Origin: Gammaproteobacteria bacterium
GTDB taxonomy: Bacteria > Pseudomonadota > Gammaproteobacteria > Porifericomitales > Porifericomitaceae
NCBI GenBank assembly: GCA_028817255.1
Contig: JAPPQA010000072.1
Coordinates: forward strand, 1-18,860
Direction of reading: 5' to 3'
Length of the DNA stretch: 18,860 nt
Part shown: piece by piece, positions 1-7,100 of the stretch
Layout: each line of letters begins with the position of its first letter
How positions within the stretch are numbered: the stretch's first letter is position 1
Program-made: the position numbers and the translations under genes
Notes under the pieces: model-generated
What the model was told of the DNA's origin: nothing
What the model saw: the letters and a program-made list of their open reading frames with translations, nothing else
Database searches by the model: none

Positions 1-271
1 GGCCGTAGGCGCGGAAGTGTTCGCGCAGCAGTTGCCGCCGCCACGCCTCGCTTTGCTCGGGGAAGCACAGCGCAAGGTTGGCCGCCGCAATGGCGCGGCG
101 TTTTTTGTTTACCGCGCAAAACGCGCTGCCTAACGACGCGCCCACCGCATATACCAGCCGGCGCGGTAGAAACGCGCACAGCCATACCGCGCAGAGCGCC
201 AGCCACACGCCCCAGAATTTCGGGTGCAGAAATGAATAATGAAAAATCGGCCGGTACAATTTCTGCCGCAT
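1..271 (-). CDS. Lipid A late acyltransferase, LpxL/LpxM (HtrB) family, N-terminal part only
   Basis: The leftward frame from ATG at 271 reads about 90 residues and runs off the left edge. Family signatures are visible: an early HPKFWGVW segment matching the HPRYW motif of LpxL/LpxM, a hydrophobic helix (WLALCAVWLCAFLP), then KKRRAIAAANLALCFPEQSE, matching the RRAxxxxNLxLCFPExSE block of the family. These inner-membrane enzymes transfer a secondary acyl chain from acyl-ACP to lipid A. The HX4D catalytic motif would lie beyond the edge, so activity and the LpxL versus LpxM choice cannot be judged. No clear SD precedes this ATG. The frame stays open upstream to a TAG at 476-478, with possible TTG starts at 403 and 469, and the intervening codons are strikingly GC-rich in third position, so the true N-terminus may be longer. 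Family assignment is firm and start choice is weak. Confidence 0.8.
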   Translation of the reverse strand, partial: MRQKLYRPIFHYSFLHPKFWGVWLALCAVWLCAFLPRRLVYAVGASLGSAFCAVNKKRRAIAAANLALCFPEQSEAWRRQLLREHFRAYG

Positions 272-819
272 TTTTTTACGCCGCAAAACGCCGCGGCCCG
301 GAACCTCGGCCGCCGCGGCCAGGCTGTCCCAGGCGTCAGGGTCGCGCGACGCCGGCAGGCGCGCGGCGAAGGCGAGGCCGAGCGCGGCGCCTGCAGGTTC
401 CAATGTCCATCTTCGAGCCTCCGCTTGACATAGGCGATCCCGGATTGGATCGAAGGAGAGTATAGGCAATCGCGGCTAACCTTACATGTACCGGTCCAGT
501 ACATATATGGCATTACGCCGCCGACCCGGGTAGAATCCAAACCCGCTCAGGTGCCGCTATCGGTGGAGAGGGCTAAGCTTGCAGGAGTCGCGCCAGTGCC
601 GGGTCTGGTCCTGGCCGGCTAAGAAGCTGCGTCCCTCGTCCAGAATATCGCCCTGCTCCGTGCCTGTCGCCGAATGGGCGGCGGACGCGCCCCGATGGCC
701 CAGAGGTTTGGCCCAGAAATTTGGCCCTGAGATTTTGCGTTGCCGGCTATCCCGTCGCAGGGCGCCGTGGTTTTCCGATGCCTTGCATCGGGCCGGAAAC
801 GATGAAATAACTTTATCTA
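272..819. other. Intergenic stretch, no convincing gene except a possible in-frame extension of the acyltransferase ORF
   Basis: About 550 bases separate the acyltransferase ATG from the promoter of the next gene. From 271 to 478 the acyltransferase frame is open on the minus strand, with coding-like third positions between about 300 and 400. From 505 to 819 the open frames on both strands give low-complexity or unrecognisable peptides with no SD. This part holds an imperfect 13-base tandem repeat (TTTGGCCC at 707-714 and 720-727) and a perfect 7-base-arm hairpin at 775-791 (CCGATGC-CTT-GCATCGG). That hairpin has no following T-tract in either direction, so it is not an evident terminator. 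Confidence 0.5.
459..504 (-). promoter_or_regulatory. Candidate leftward promoter with inverted-repeat operator
   Basis: On the minus strand TATACT (464-459) is a good -10 hexamer. Seventeen bases upstream lies only a poor -35 (ATGTAA, 487-482). Overlapping the -35 is a perfect inverted repeat, ATGTAC-N7-GTACAT, at 486-504, with arms of six bases and the symmetry expected for a dimeric repressor or activator. It would control the acyltransferase gene. The repeat is seen directly; its role is inference. Confidence 0.35.
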
Positions 820-847
820 TTGGAAACATATGGTATATTTATATACT
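820..847 (+). promoter_or_regulatory. Sigma70-like promoter with a palindrome over the -10
   Basis: TTGGAA (820-825), a 16-base spacer and TATACT (842-847) form a plausible sigma70 promoter in a short AT-rich island. A perfect inverted repeat, GTATAT-TT-ATATAC, spans 833-846 and almost coincides with the -10. CATATG occurs on both sides, at 827-832 and 859-864. A protein bound here would block RNA polymerase, so repression is likely if the palindrome is used. The predicted transcript starts near 854, giving a leader of about 50 bases before the ATG at 905. Confidence 0.5.
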
Positions 848-904
848 AATATAGTGTACATATGTCGTACCTGACTGATTTTCAGGTTTTTTGGAGGGTC
901 TAAA

Positions 905-1111
905 ATGACGGTTCGGAAACAAAAGACTGCGCCGATCAACGAGTCGCAGTTGGCGGCGGTGCTGGAATATCGCTATGGCGACGGGCAGGTTTACTTGCCC
1001 AGGAACGCGCCCCGCAACCTGTTGAGCGAAGCGGTGCAACGCGGACTTGTGGACGCCGAAGGCTATCTCACGCGCCAGGGCCGGATGTTCCTGGCCAGCC
1101 ATAGCGTCTGA
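905..1111 (+). CDS. Small uncharacterised protein, 68 residues
   Basis: The ORF begins with ATG preceded by a strong SD (GGAGGG at about 893-898) and by the promoter at 820-847, so expression is well supported although the product is not recognised. The protein starts with a basic segment (VRKQK), has a central ESQLAAVLEYRYGDGQVYLP stretch and ends with a segment (GYLTRQGRMFLAS) resembling the wing end of winged-helix DNA-binding proteins. That resemblance is weak and is only a suggestion. There is no signal peptide, membrane helix or cysteine. It stands alone: the gene to its left is divergent and cysI to its right has its own leader. A small autoregulatory DNA-binding protein using the palindrome over the -10 is possible but untested. 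Confidence 0.65.
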   Translation: MTVRKQKTAPINESQLAAVLEYRYGDGQVYLPRNAPRNLLSEAVQRGLVDAEGYLTRQGRMFLASHSV

Positions 1112-1133
1112 GCCCCGCCGATTGCCTGTCGTT

Positions 1134-1156
1134 GCCCCGGGAGAGTCGCCGGGGGC
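1134..1156 (+). other. GC-rich stem-loop after the 68-residue gene
   Basis: GCCCCGG (1134-1140) can pair with CCGGGGGC (1149-1156) around an eight-base loop, with one bulged G. It starts 22 bases after the stop codon at 1109-1111. No U-tract follows, so it is at best a weak or factor-assisted 3' end. Confidence 0.25.
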
Positions 1157-1268
1157 GATTGCGGCGCGGCCATTGGGGGGGGCGTCCCCGCGGTCGGCGG
1201 CGCGCGGCCGCAATAACCGCCGGCGATGCAGGGATTCCATCGCGCGGCGCCCCTTCGCGCATGTTTCC

Positions 1269-1297
1269 TTGGCCGGGAACGGGTGGTATGTTATAGG
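1269..1297 (+). promoter_or_regulatory. Candidate extended -10 promoter for cysI
   Basis: TTGGCC (1269-1274), 17 bases, then TATAGG (1292-1297) preceded by TG at 1289-1290 give an extended -10 arrangement. Transcription would start near 1303, leaving a leader of about 120 bases before the cysI ATG at 1424. The -35 and -10 each match the consensus only partly. The rest of 1112-1423 holds no gene that I can support. Confidence 0.35.
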
Positions 1298-1360
1298 GCC
1301 TCTCGCGGCGATTCTCCTGCCGGGGACGGGCGGCGTTTTCGGATCGGAGCTTCGCCGTTG

Positions 1361-1400
1361 CGATCTTTTCTGGACGGGCGCGCTCTTTTCTGGACGAAAG
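1361..1400. repeat. Tandem 20-base direct repeat in the cysI leader
   Basis: TCTTTTCTGGACG occurs at 1364-1376 and again, identically, at 1384-1396, exactly 20 bases apart. Each copy is preceded by CG plus one variable base. Two helical turns of spacing place both copies on the same face of the DNA, as for tandem regulator sites. The repeat lies between the candidate promoter and the start codon of cysI. Confidence 0.7.
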
Positions 1401-1402
1401 AC

Positions 1403-1414
1403 CCGCCCGGGCGG
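1403..1414. promoter_or_regulatory. Perfect 12-base palindrome over the cysI ribosome-binding region
   Basis: CCGCCCGGGCGG is fully self-complementary and contains the GGGCGG that serves as the weak SD for the ATG at 1424. It could act as an operator or reduce ribosome access, though a loop-free palindrome folds poorly on itself in RNA. Confidence 0.35.
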
Positions 1415-1423
1415 AATGACTAC

Positions 1424-3082
1424 ATGTATTCATACGACGATTACGACCAGACCCTGGTAAACCAGCGCGTAGCCCAGTTCCGGGAACAAACCCGGCGTTA
1501 TCTGAAGGGCGAGATCGGCGACGAAGAGTTCCGCCCCCTGCGCCTGATGAACGGCCTGTACCTGCAACGGCACGCGCCCATGTTGCGGGTAGCCATTCCC
1601 TATGGCCTGCTGTCCGCGCGGCAATTGCGGATGCTGGCCCACATCGCCCGCAAATACGACAAGGGCTACGGTCACTTCAGTACGCGCCAGAATATCCAGT
1701 TCAACTGGCCGCGCCTGGAGCGGGTTCCGGACATCCTCGAAGACTTGGCCAGCGTGCAGATGCACGCCATCCAGACCAGCGGCAACTGCGTCCGCAACAT
1801 CACCGCCGACCCGCTGGCAGGCATCGCCCGCGACGAATTCCGCGACCCCAGGCCATACTGCGAGATCCTGCGTCAGTGGTCCACGTTGCACCCCGAGTTC
1901 TCCTACCTGCCGCGCAAATTCAAGATTGCGGTCAGCGGCGCCCGGCGGGACCGGGCCGCGGTTCAGGTACACGACATCGGCCTGTACCTGGCGCCGCGCC
2001 AACAGGGGCGGGAGCAGGGCTTCCGGGTGCTGGTCGGCGGCGGGCAGGGGCGCACGCCCTATATCGGGGTTTGCATCCGGGAACACCTGGAGGAGCGTTA
2101 TCTGCTCTCCTACCTCGAGTCGATCCTGCGCGTCTATAACCGTTTCGGGCGCCGCGACAACCGCCAAAAGGCCAGGATCAAGATCCTCGTCAACGCGCTG
2201 GGGGCCGAACATTTTTCCGAACTGGTCGAACAGGACTGGGAATACGCCCGGCAGTCGCCCGGTTGCCTGCTGGACTCCGCCGAGGTGGAACGGGTCGGCG
2301 CCTTTTTCCGCCCCCCCGCCTACGAAGAATCCGCGGCCGACGGCGCCCACCTGGGGCAACTGCGGCAGGACCGGGAGTTCGCGCGCTGGGCGGCGCGCAA
2401 CCTGGCCGCCCACAAGATGCCCGGCTACGCCATTGTCCATATCTCCCTGAAGGCCCCGCAGGCGCCGCCCGGCGACGCCACCGACCGGCAGATGGACGCC
2501 ATCGCCGACTTGGCCGAACGTTACAGCTGCGGCGAGATCCGGGTCGCCCATGACCAGAATCTGGTCCTGGGTCACGTGCGCCAGGCCGATCTGTACCCGC
2601 TCTGGCAGGCATTGGCGGAGCACGAGCTGACCACTCCCAATATTGGCCTGCTCACCGACATGATCTGCTGCCCGGGGCTGGATTTTTGTTCCTTGGCCAA
2701 TGCCGGCTCGATCCCCGTCGCCCGCCAGATCAACGAGGCATTTTCCGACCCGGACGCCCTGGCGGAACTGGGCGAGATTCGGGTCAACATCTCCGGTTGC
2801 ATGAACGCCTGCGGCCACCACCATGTGGGCCATATCGGCATCCTGGGCGTGGACAAAAAAGGCGCGGAATACTATCAATTGACCCTGGGCGGTTCGTCCG
2901 GCAACGACGTAGCCCTCGGCGCCCGCCTCGGCCGCGCCATCCCCAAAGAGCGCGTTGCGGAGGCGATCGGCAAACTGATGGAGGTCTATGCGGAAAACCG
3001 CCGCGACGGCGAACGCTTCCTGGATACCTACCGCCGGATCGGAGTCGCGTCCTTCCGGGAAAAGGTTTATGAAGGTCATTAA
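1424..3082 (+). CDS. cysI: Sulfite reductase, hemoprotein (beta) subunit CysI
   Basis: The product is 552 residues (E. coli CysI is about 570). It catalyses six-electron reduction of sulfite to sulfide in cytoplasmic assimilatory sulfur metabolism, using siroheme and a [4Fe-4S] cluster. Visible motifs are the N-terminal ferredoxin-like half with HFSTRQNIQFNW at 84-95, TSGNCVRNI at 118-126, and the cluster/siroheme cysteines C416-x5-C422 (CCPGLDFC) and C459-x3-C463 (SGCMNACGHHH), which match the CX5C...CX3C pattern. ATG 1424 is chosen because homology begins there. The frame is open back to 1226, but those 66 codons look unlike the family. The SD is weak (GGCGGA). No cysJ flavoprotein is in the window, so the electron donor could be ferredoxin or a distant reductase. 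The stop overlaps the next gene by 14 bases, suggesting translational coupling. Confidence 0.96.
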   Translation: MYSYDDYDQTLVNQRVAQFREQTRRYLKGEIGDEEFRPLRLMNGLYLQRHAPMLRVAIPYGLLSARQLRMLAHIARKYDKGYGHFSTRQNIQFNWPRLERVPDILEDLASVQMHAIQTSGNCVRNITADPLAGIARDEFRDPRPYCEILRQWSTLHPEFSYLPRKFKIAVSGARRDRAAVQVHDIGLYLAPRQQGREQGFRVLVGGGQGRTPYIGVCIREHLEERYLLSYLESILRVYNRFGRRDNRQKARIKILVNALGAEHFSELVEQDWEYARQSPGCLLDSAEVERVGAFFRPPAYEESAADGAHLGQLRQDREFARWAARNLAAHKMPGYAIVHISLKAPQAPPGDATDRQMDAIADLAERYSCGEIRVAHDQNLVLGHVRQADLYPLWQALAEHELTTPNIGLLTDMICCPGLDFCSLANAGSIPVARQINEAFSDPDALAELGEIRVNISGCMNACGHHHVGHIGILGVDKKGAEYYQLTLGGSSGNDVALGARLGRAIPKERVAEAIGKLMEVYAENRRDGERFLDTYRRIGVASFREKVYEGH

Positions 3083-3560
3083 AGACCTGCGCATTGTCGA
3101 GGACGGCTGGATCCTGCTGCGCGAGGTTCCGGAGAGCGGCGCCCTGCCGCCGGGCGACATCATCGTGCCCTTTCCCTTCTGGAGCGAGCGGCGCGGCGCG
3201 CTGCCCGTCCGGCCCGCGGGCCGGCTCGGAGTCCTGCTCGGCTGCGAGGATCCCCTCGAGGAGCTGGTCCCCTTCCTGGCCGGCATCCCCCTGCTCGCCC
3301 TGCTGTTCGAGAAGTTTACCGATGGCCGCTGCTACTCCATCGCCCGCCTGTTGCGCGACCGTCACGGCTACCGGGGCGAGTTGCGCGCCGTGGGCGACGT
3401 GCTGCGCGACCAGCTGTTTTTCATGCAGCGTTGCGGGATAAACTCGTTCCAACTGCGCGAGGACCTCGACTTGGAGGATGCGCTGCAGGCATTCCAGGAA
3501 GTCACGGTCAAGTACCAGGCATCTTCGGACGGTGCGCCGCCGCTTTACCGTTACCGTTGA
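3069..3560 (+). CDS. DUF934 family protein linked to sulfite reduction
   Basis: This 163-residue protein starts inside the 3' end of cysI (ATG 3069, cysI stop 3080-3082), with an AAAGG SD just upstream. Its size and its placement directly after cysI are those of the DUF934 family, usually annotated as a probable oxidoreductase of sulfite reduction. The conserved-looking core is the segment FTDGRCYSIARLLRDRHGY followed by GELRAVGDVLRDQLFFMQRCG, then the C-terminal FQLREDLDLEDALQAF, which I recognise as typical of the family. No signal peptide or transmembrane helix is seen. A biochemical activity is not established to my knowledge; a helper role for CysI is inference from the conserved pairing. 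Confidence 0.9.
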   Translation: MKVIKDLRIVEDGWILLREVPESGALPPGDIIVPFPFWSERRGALPVRPAGRLGVLLGCEDPLEELVPFLAGIPLLALLFEKFTDGRCYSIARLLRDRHGYRGELRAVGDVLRDQLFFMQRCGINSFQLREDLDLEDALQAFQEVTVKYQASSDGAPPLYRYR

Positions 3561-3577
3561 GGGCGCGCGCCGCGCCC
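3561..3577 (+). other. Perfect GC stem-loop directly after the DUF934 gene
   Basis: GGGCGCG (3561-3567), loop CGC, CGCGCCC (3571-3577) is a perfect seven-base-pair hairpin starting at the base after the stop codon. No U-tract follows, so it is not a canonical terminator. It could protect the upstream mRNA or dampen read-through into the next gene, 58 bases away. Confidence 0.35.
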
Positions 3578-3618
3578 GGCGGGCCGCGCCCGGCGCCGGC
3601 CCGAGCCGCTGCTGAAGC

Positions 3619-4146
3619 ATGGCGGAGGCGGCGGCGAAGGACTACAGCGCCCTCGTCCTGGGTCGGGACAGCGGGCTGCGTTCGCTGCAGGATATCCGGG
3701 ACAACCGCGCCGCGGCCACTGCGCTGTTGTGCCAGGCGCGCCGCGAAGTGCGGATCGTATCCTGCCGGCTCGCCCCGCCGGTGTTCGACTCCGAGGAGAT
3801 CGCCGCCGCCGTACGGACCGCCATCGCCGGCAACCGGCGCTTCTCCCTCCATGTCCTGATCTTCGACCCCAAGGGCCTGAGCGGCGGCGGCCATCGCCTG
3901 CTGGGATTGAGCGGCCGCCTGGCCAGTTTCGTCCAGTTCCGCAGCCCGTCGCCCGACCGCGAGATCGCCGTCAGGGAATTCCTGGTGGCGGACGGCGCCG
4001 GGTTCCTGAATCGCCCCGTCCCCGAGCGCTGGGAGGGGGTGGCGGACTTCAACGATGCATTGCGCTGCCGGGAGCTGCTGGCCGAGTTCGAGGAAATATG
4101 GGCCACCGCGGATCAGGACACCGAATTGCGCCGGCTGTCTCTTTGA
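3619..4146 (+). CDS. Conserved hypothetical protein, possible PLD-like (DUF7931-type) domain
   Basis: The product is 175 residues, in the same direction as the neighbours, with no signal peptide or membrane helix. The body alternates hydrophobic strands and helices (ALLCQARREVRIVSCRLAPP, then FSLHVLIFDP). Near the end is an EFLVADGAGFLNRPVPERWEGVADF segment, cut here for description at REFLVADGAGFLNRPVPER, of the type found in phospholipase D-like nuclease folds. It lacks a recognisable HxK motif, so catalysis of the PLD type is doubtful. I recall short proteins of this type encoded after the cysI-DUF934 pair in gammaproteobacteria, and the family name is given from that memory. The start ATG has only a poor SD. 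It sits between DUF934 and purL with gaps of 58 and 19 bases, so it is probably part of the same transcript. Function unknown. Confidence 0.75.
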   Translation: MAEAAAKDYSALVLGRDSGLRSLQDIRDNRAAATALLCQARREVRIVSCRLAPPVFDSEEIAAAVRTAIAGNRRFSLHVLIFDPKGLSGGGHRLLGLSGRLASFVQFRSPSPDREIAVREFLVADGAGFLNRPVPERWEGVADFNDALRCRELLAEFEEIWATADQDTELRRLSL

Positions 4147-4165
4147 GCGCCCGCTGAACGGCGGA

Positions 4166-7100
4166 ATGCTCCCAGGCTCGCATCGTCCCCCGCGGGACAC
4201 CGACGCCTGCACGCGCGCGGCGCCCCCCCCCGGCACGCAGCGGCGCCTGCGGGGCGCGCGCGCCCTGTCTCCGTTTCGCCGCGAAGGACTGTTGCGGCGC
4301 TTGCGCGAAACATTGCCGGAACTGCGCGAGTTGTGGGCGGAGTATGTCTATTTCGCGTACTGGCGGCAGCCGCCCTCCCCGGACCAGGGCCGCCGCCTGC
4401 GCTCGCTGCTCGCAGGCGCCCAGGCGCCGCTCGATGCCCCCATTCCCGCCGGCGGCCCGCCGCTGCTGGCGTTGCCCCGCGCCCTCTCGCCCTGGTGCAG
4501 CAAGGCCACGGAGATCGCGCAAAATTGCGGCCTGAGCGGGCTGTGGCGCCTCGAACGCGCCACCGCGTGGTACTTGGCAGACGACAGCGGCGCCGCCCTG
4601 GCCGCCGGCCGGAGCGAACGGGCGGCGCCCCTGCTGCATGACCGCATGACGCAATGGCTGGCGCCGGACTCGGAACAGGCCGCCTCCCTGCTGCTTGCGC
4701 CTCCGCCCGGCGCGCCCGGCACGGACAGCGGCGGCGCCGGCCGGCACCGCATCGCCGTGCTGGAAGAAGGGGTCGCGGCGCTGGAGCGCCTGGAGGCCGT
4801 CCTGCCGCTGGGTCTCGGCCGCCGCGAGCGGCGCTGCCTGGCGGAACACTTTCGGCGCCTGGGCCGCAACCCTACCGATGTCGAGTTAATGACCTTTGCC
4901 CAGTTTCACTCCGAACACTGCCGGCACCAGACCTTTAACGCCTGCTGGGAGATTGACGGCCGCCGCCTGGAGGACACCCCTTTCGCGTTGATTCGCCGCA
5001 CTGCCGAGGCCGCCGGCGGCGGCCGGGTGCTCTCGGCATACCGCGACAACGCCGCGGTATGCCGCGGCTACAAGGGCTCCCGCTTTTTCCCCGACGCCTC
5101 CGGCCGCTACGCGCGGCGCGAGCAAGAGACGCATATTCTGATGAAGGTCGAGACGCACAACCACCCCACCGCCATCTGTCCCCATCCCGGGGCGGCGACC
5201 GGCGCCGGCGGCGAGATACGGGACGAAGCGGCCACCGGGCGCGGCGCCCGGCCCGCGGCCGGCCTGGTCGGTTTCAGCGTCTCGCAGTTGCGCATCCCGG
5301 GCTTCGCGCAGCCGTGGGAGGCGGCGGCGGAGCCGACGGCGCCGCCGAACCTGGCCTCTGCGCTGCGCATCATGCTGGAGGCGCCGGTGGGCGCGGCGTC
5401 CTACAACAACGAGTTCGGCAGGCCCGCCTTGTGCGGTTATTTCCGTTCCTTCGAGCAGCGCATGGCGGACGGCCGCGTCTTCGGTTACCGCAAGCCGGTC
5501 ATGCTGGCCGGCGGCCACGGCTGCATCCGCGCCGACTCGGTGCGCAAACCGCGGGCGGCGCCCGGAGACCTGCTGGTCGTGCTGGGCGGCCCGGCAATGC
5601 GCATCGGTCTCGGCGGCGGCTCGGCCTCGTCGCAGGCTGCCGGCACGGGCGACGCGGACAGCGATTACGCATCGGTGCAGCGCGCCAACGCCGAGATGCA
5701 GCGGCGCTGCCAGGAGGTCATAGACCGCTGTTGCGAGTTGGGAGAGCGCAACCCCATCCGCACCATCCACGACGTGGGCGCCGGCGGCTTGGCCAACGCC
5801 GTGCCGGAATTGCTGGCGGGCCGCGGCGCCGTCGTTTCTTTGGCTCAAGTGCCGAGCGCGGACCCCGGCCTGCTGCCTCTGGAGCATTGGTGCAACGAGG
5901 CCCAGGAGCGGTACCTGCTGGCTATGGCGCCCGCTTCTCTGCCCTGCTTCGAGGAGCGGTGCCGGCGCGAGCGCGCTCCCTTTGCGGTGATCGGCACGGT
6001 GCGCGAACAGGACTGTCTGCGCCTGGAAGACGCGCGCGGCAACGGCGCCCCGCCCCTGGAGCTTTCCATGCAGTGGCTGCACGAGGCATTGCCCCCCGCC
6101 CGCTGCCGGGCGCGGCGCCGCCCGCGGCCCCGGCAGCCGCTGGATCTGGCCGCCGTGCGCCTGGAAGAGGCCGCCGAACGGGTGCTGCGCCTGCCCGTCG
6201 TCGGCGACAAGAGTTTCTTGATCACGATCGGCGACCGCACGGTGGGCGGCCTGACGGCACGCGACCCCATGGTAGGCCCCTGGCAGGTGCCGGTGGCCGA
6301 TTGCGCCGTAACCGCCGCCTCCTACGACGGGTGGCACGGCGCGGCCATGGCGCTGGGCGAGCGGGCGCCCGTCGCCCTGCTGGATCCGGCCGCCGCCGCG
6401 CGGCTGGCGGTGGCAGAGGCGGTGACCAACATTTGCGCGGCGCGCATCCTGTCGCTGGCGGACATCGCCCTCTCCGCGAACTGGCTGGCGGCCCGCGGCG
6501 CCCCCGGCATGGACGCCGACCTCTACGACGCCGTGCGCGCGCTCAGCCTGTTCTGCCGCCAGCTCGGCATCGCCGTCCCGGTGGGGAAAGACTCGCTGTC
6601 CATGCACGCCGCCTGGCGCGACGCGGGCGGGCGGGAACGCGCGGTGCTTTCGCCCTCGTCCGCGGTGGTCTCGGCCTTCGCCCCGGTGGCGGATATCCGG
6701 CGTACGCTGACCCCCGAGTTGCGCGCGGATGCCGGCGAGACGGTCCTGCTGCTCCTGGAGCTCGGCCCGCAACGCCGGCTGGGGGGCTCCGCCCTGGCCC
6801 AGGCCTATGGCTGTCTCGGCGCGGCCGCACCGGACGTGGCCGACGCGGCGGCGCTGCGCCGCTTCGCGCGGTTGGTGCAACTGCTCAACGAAACGGGCGA
6901 CCTGCTGGCCTACCATGACCGCTCCGATGGCGGCCTGTTCGCCGCCCTCTGCGAGATGGCTTTCGCCTCCCGCCGCGGCATAGATCTGGAATTGGATCCG
7001 CGGCGCGGCGACCCCCTGGCGCAGCTGTTCTGCGAGGAGATCGGCGCCGTAGTGCAAGTGCCCGCCGCCCGTGCCGGGCAGCTGCTTGCCCTGTTCGCGC

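Noticed and set aside
707..727. Imperfect 13-base tandem repeat with TTTGGCCC cores
   Set aside because: Only two short copies, with no gene or promoter next to it; noted as part of the general tandem-repeat tendency but too weak alone.
775..791. Seven-base-pair perfect hairpin as a possible terminator
   Set aside because: No T-tract follows on either strand and no gene ends beside it.
557..829. 90-codon minus-strand ORF in the left intergenic region, and a 91-codon plus-strand ORF at 579-854
   Set aside because: No SD, no recognisable motif, mixed composition; the plus ORF also runs through the promoter at 820-847.
1226..1423. An N-terminal extension of CysI from the start at 1226
   Set aside because: The 66 residues are unlike CysI and contain the 20-base leader repeat; homology begins at the ATG at 1424.
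1430..3286. 618-codon minus-strand open frame opposite cysI
   Set aside because: CysI motifs and DUF934 cover the plus strand; the antisense protein has no recognisable features.
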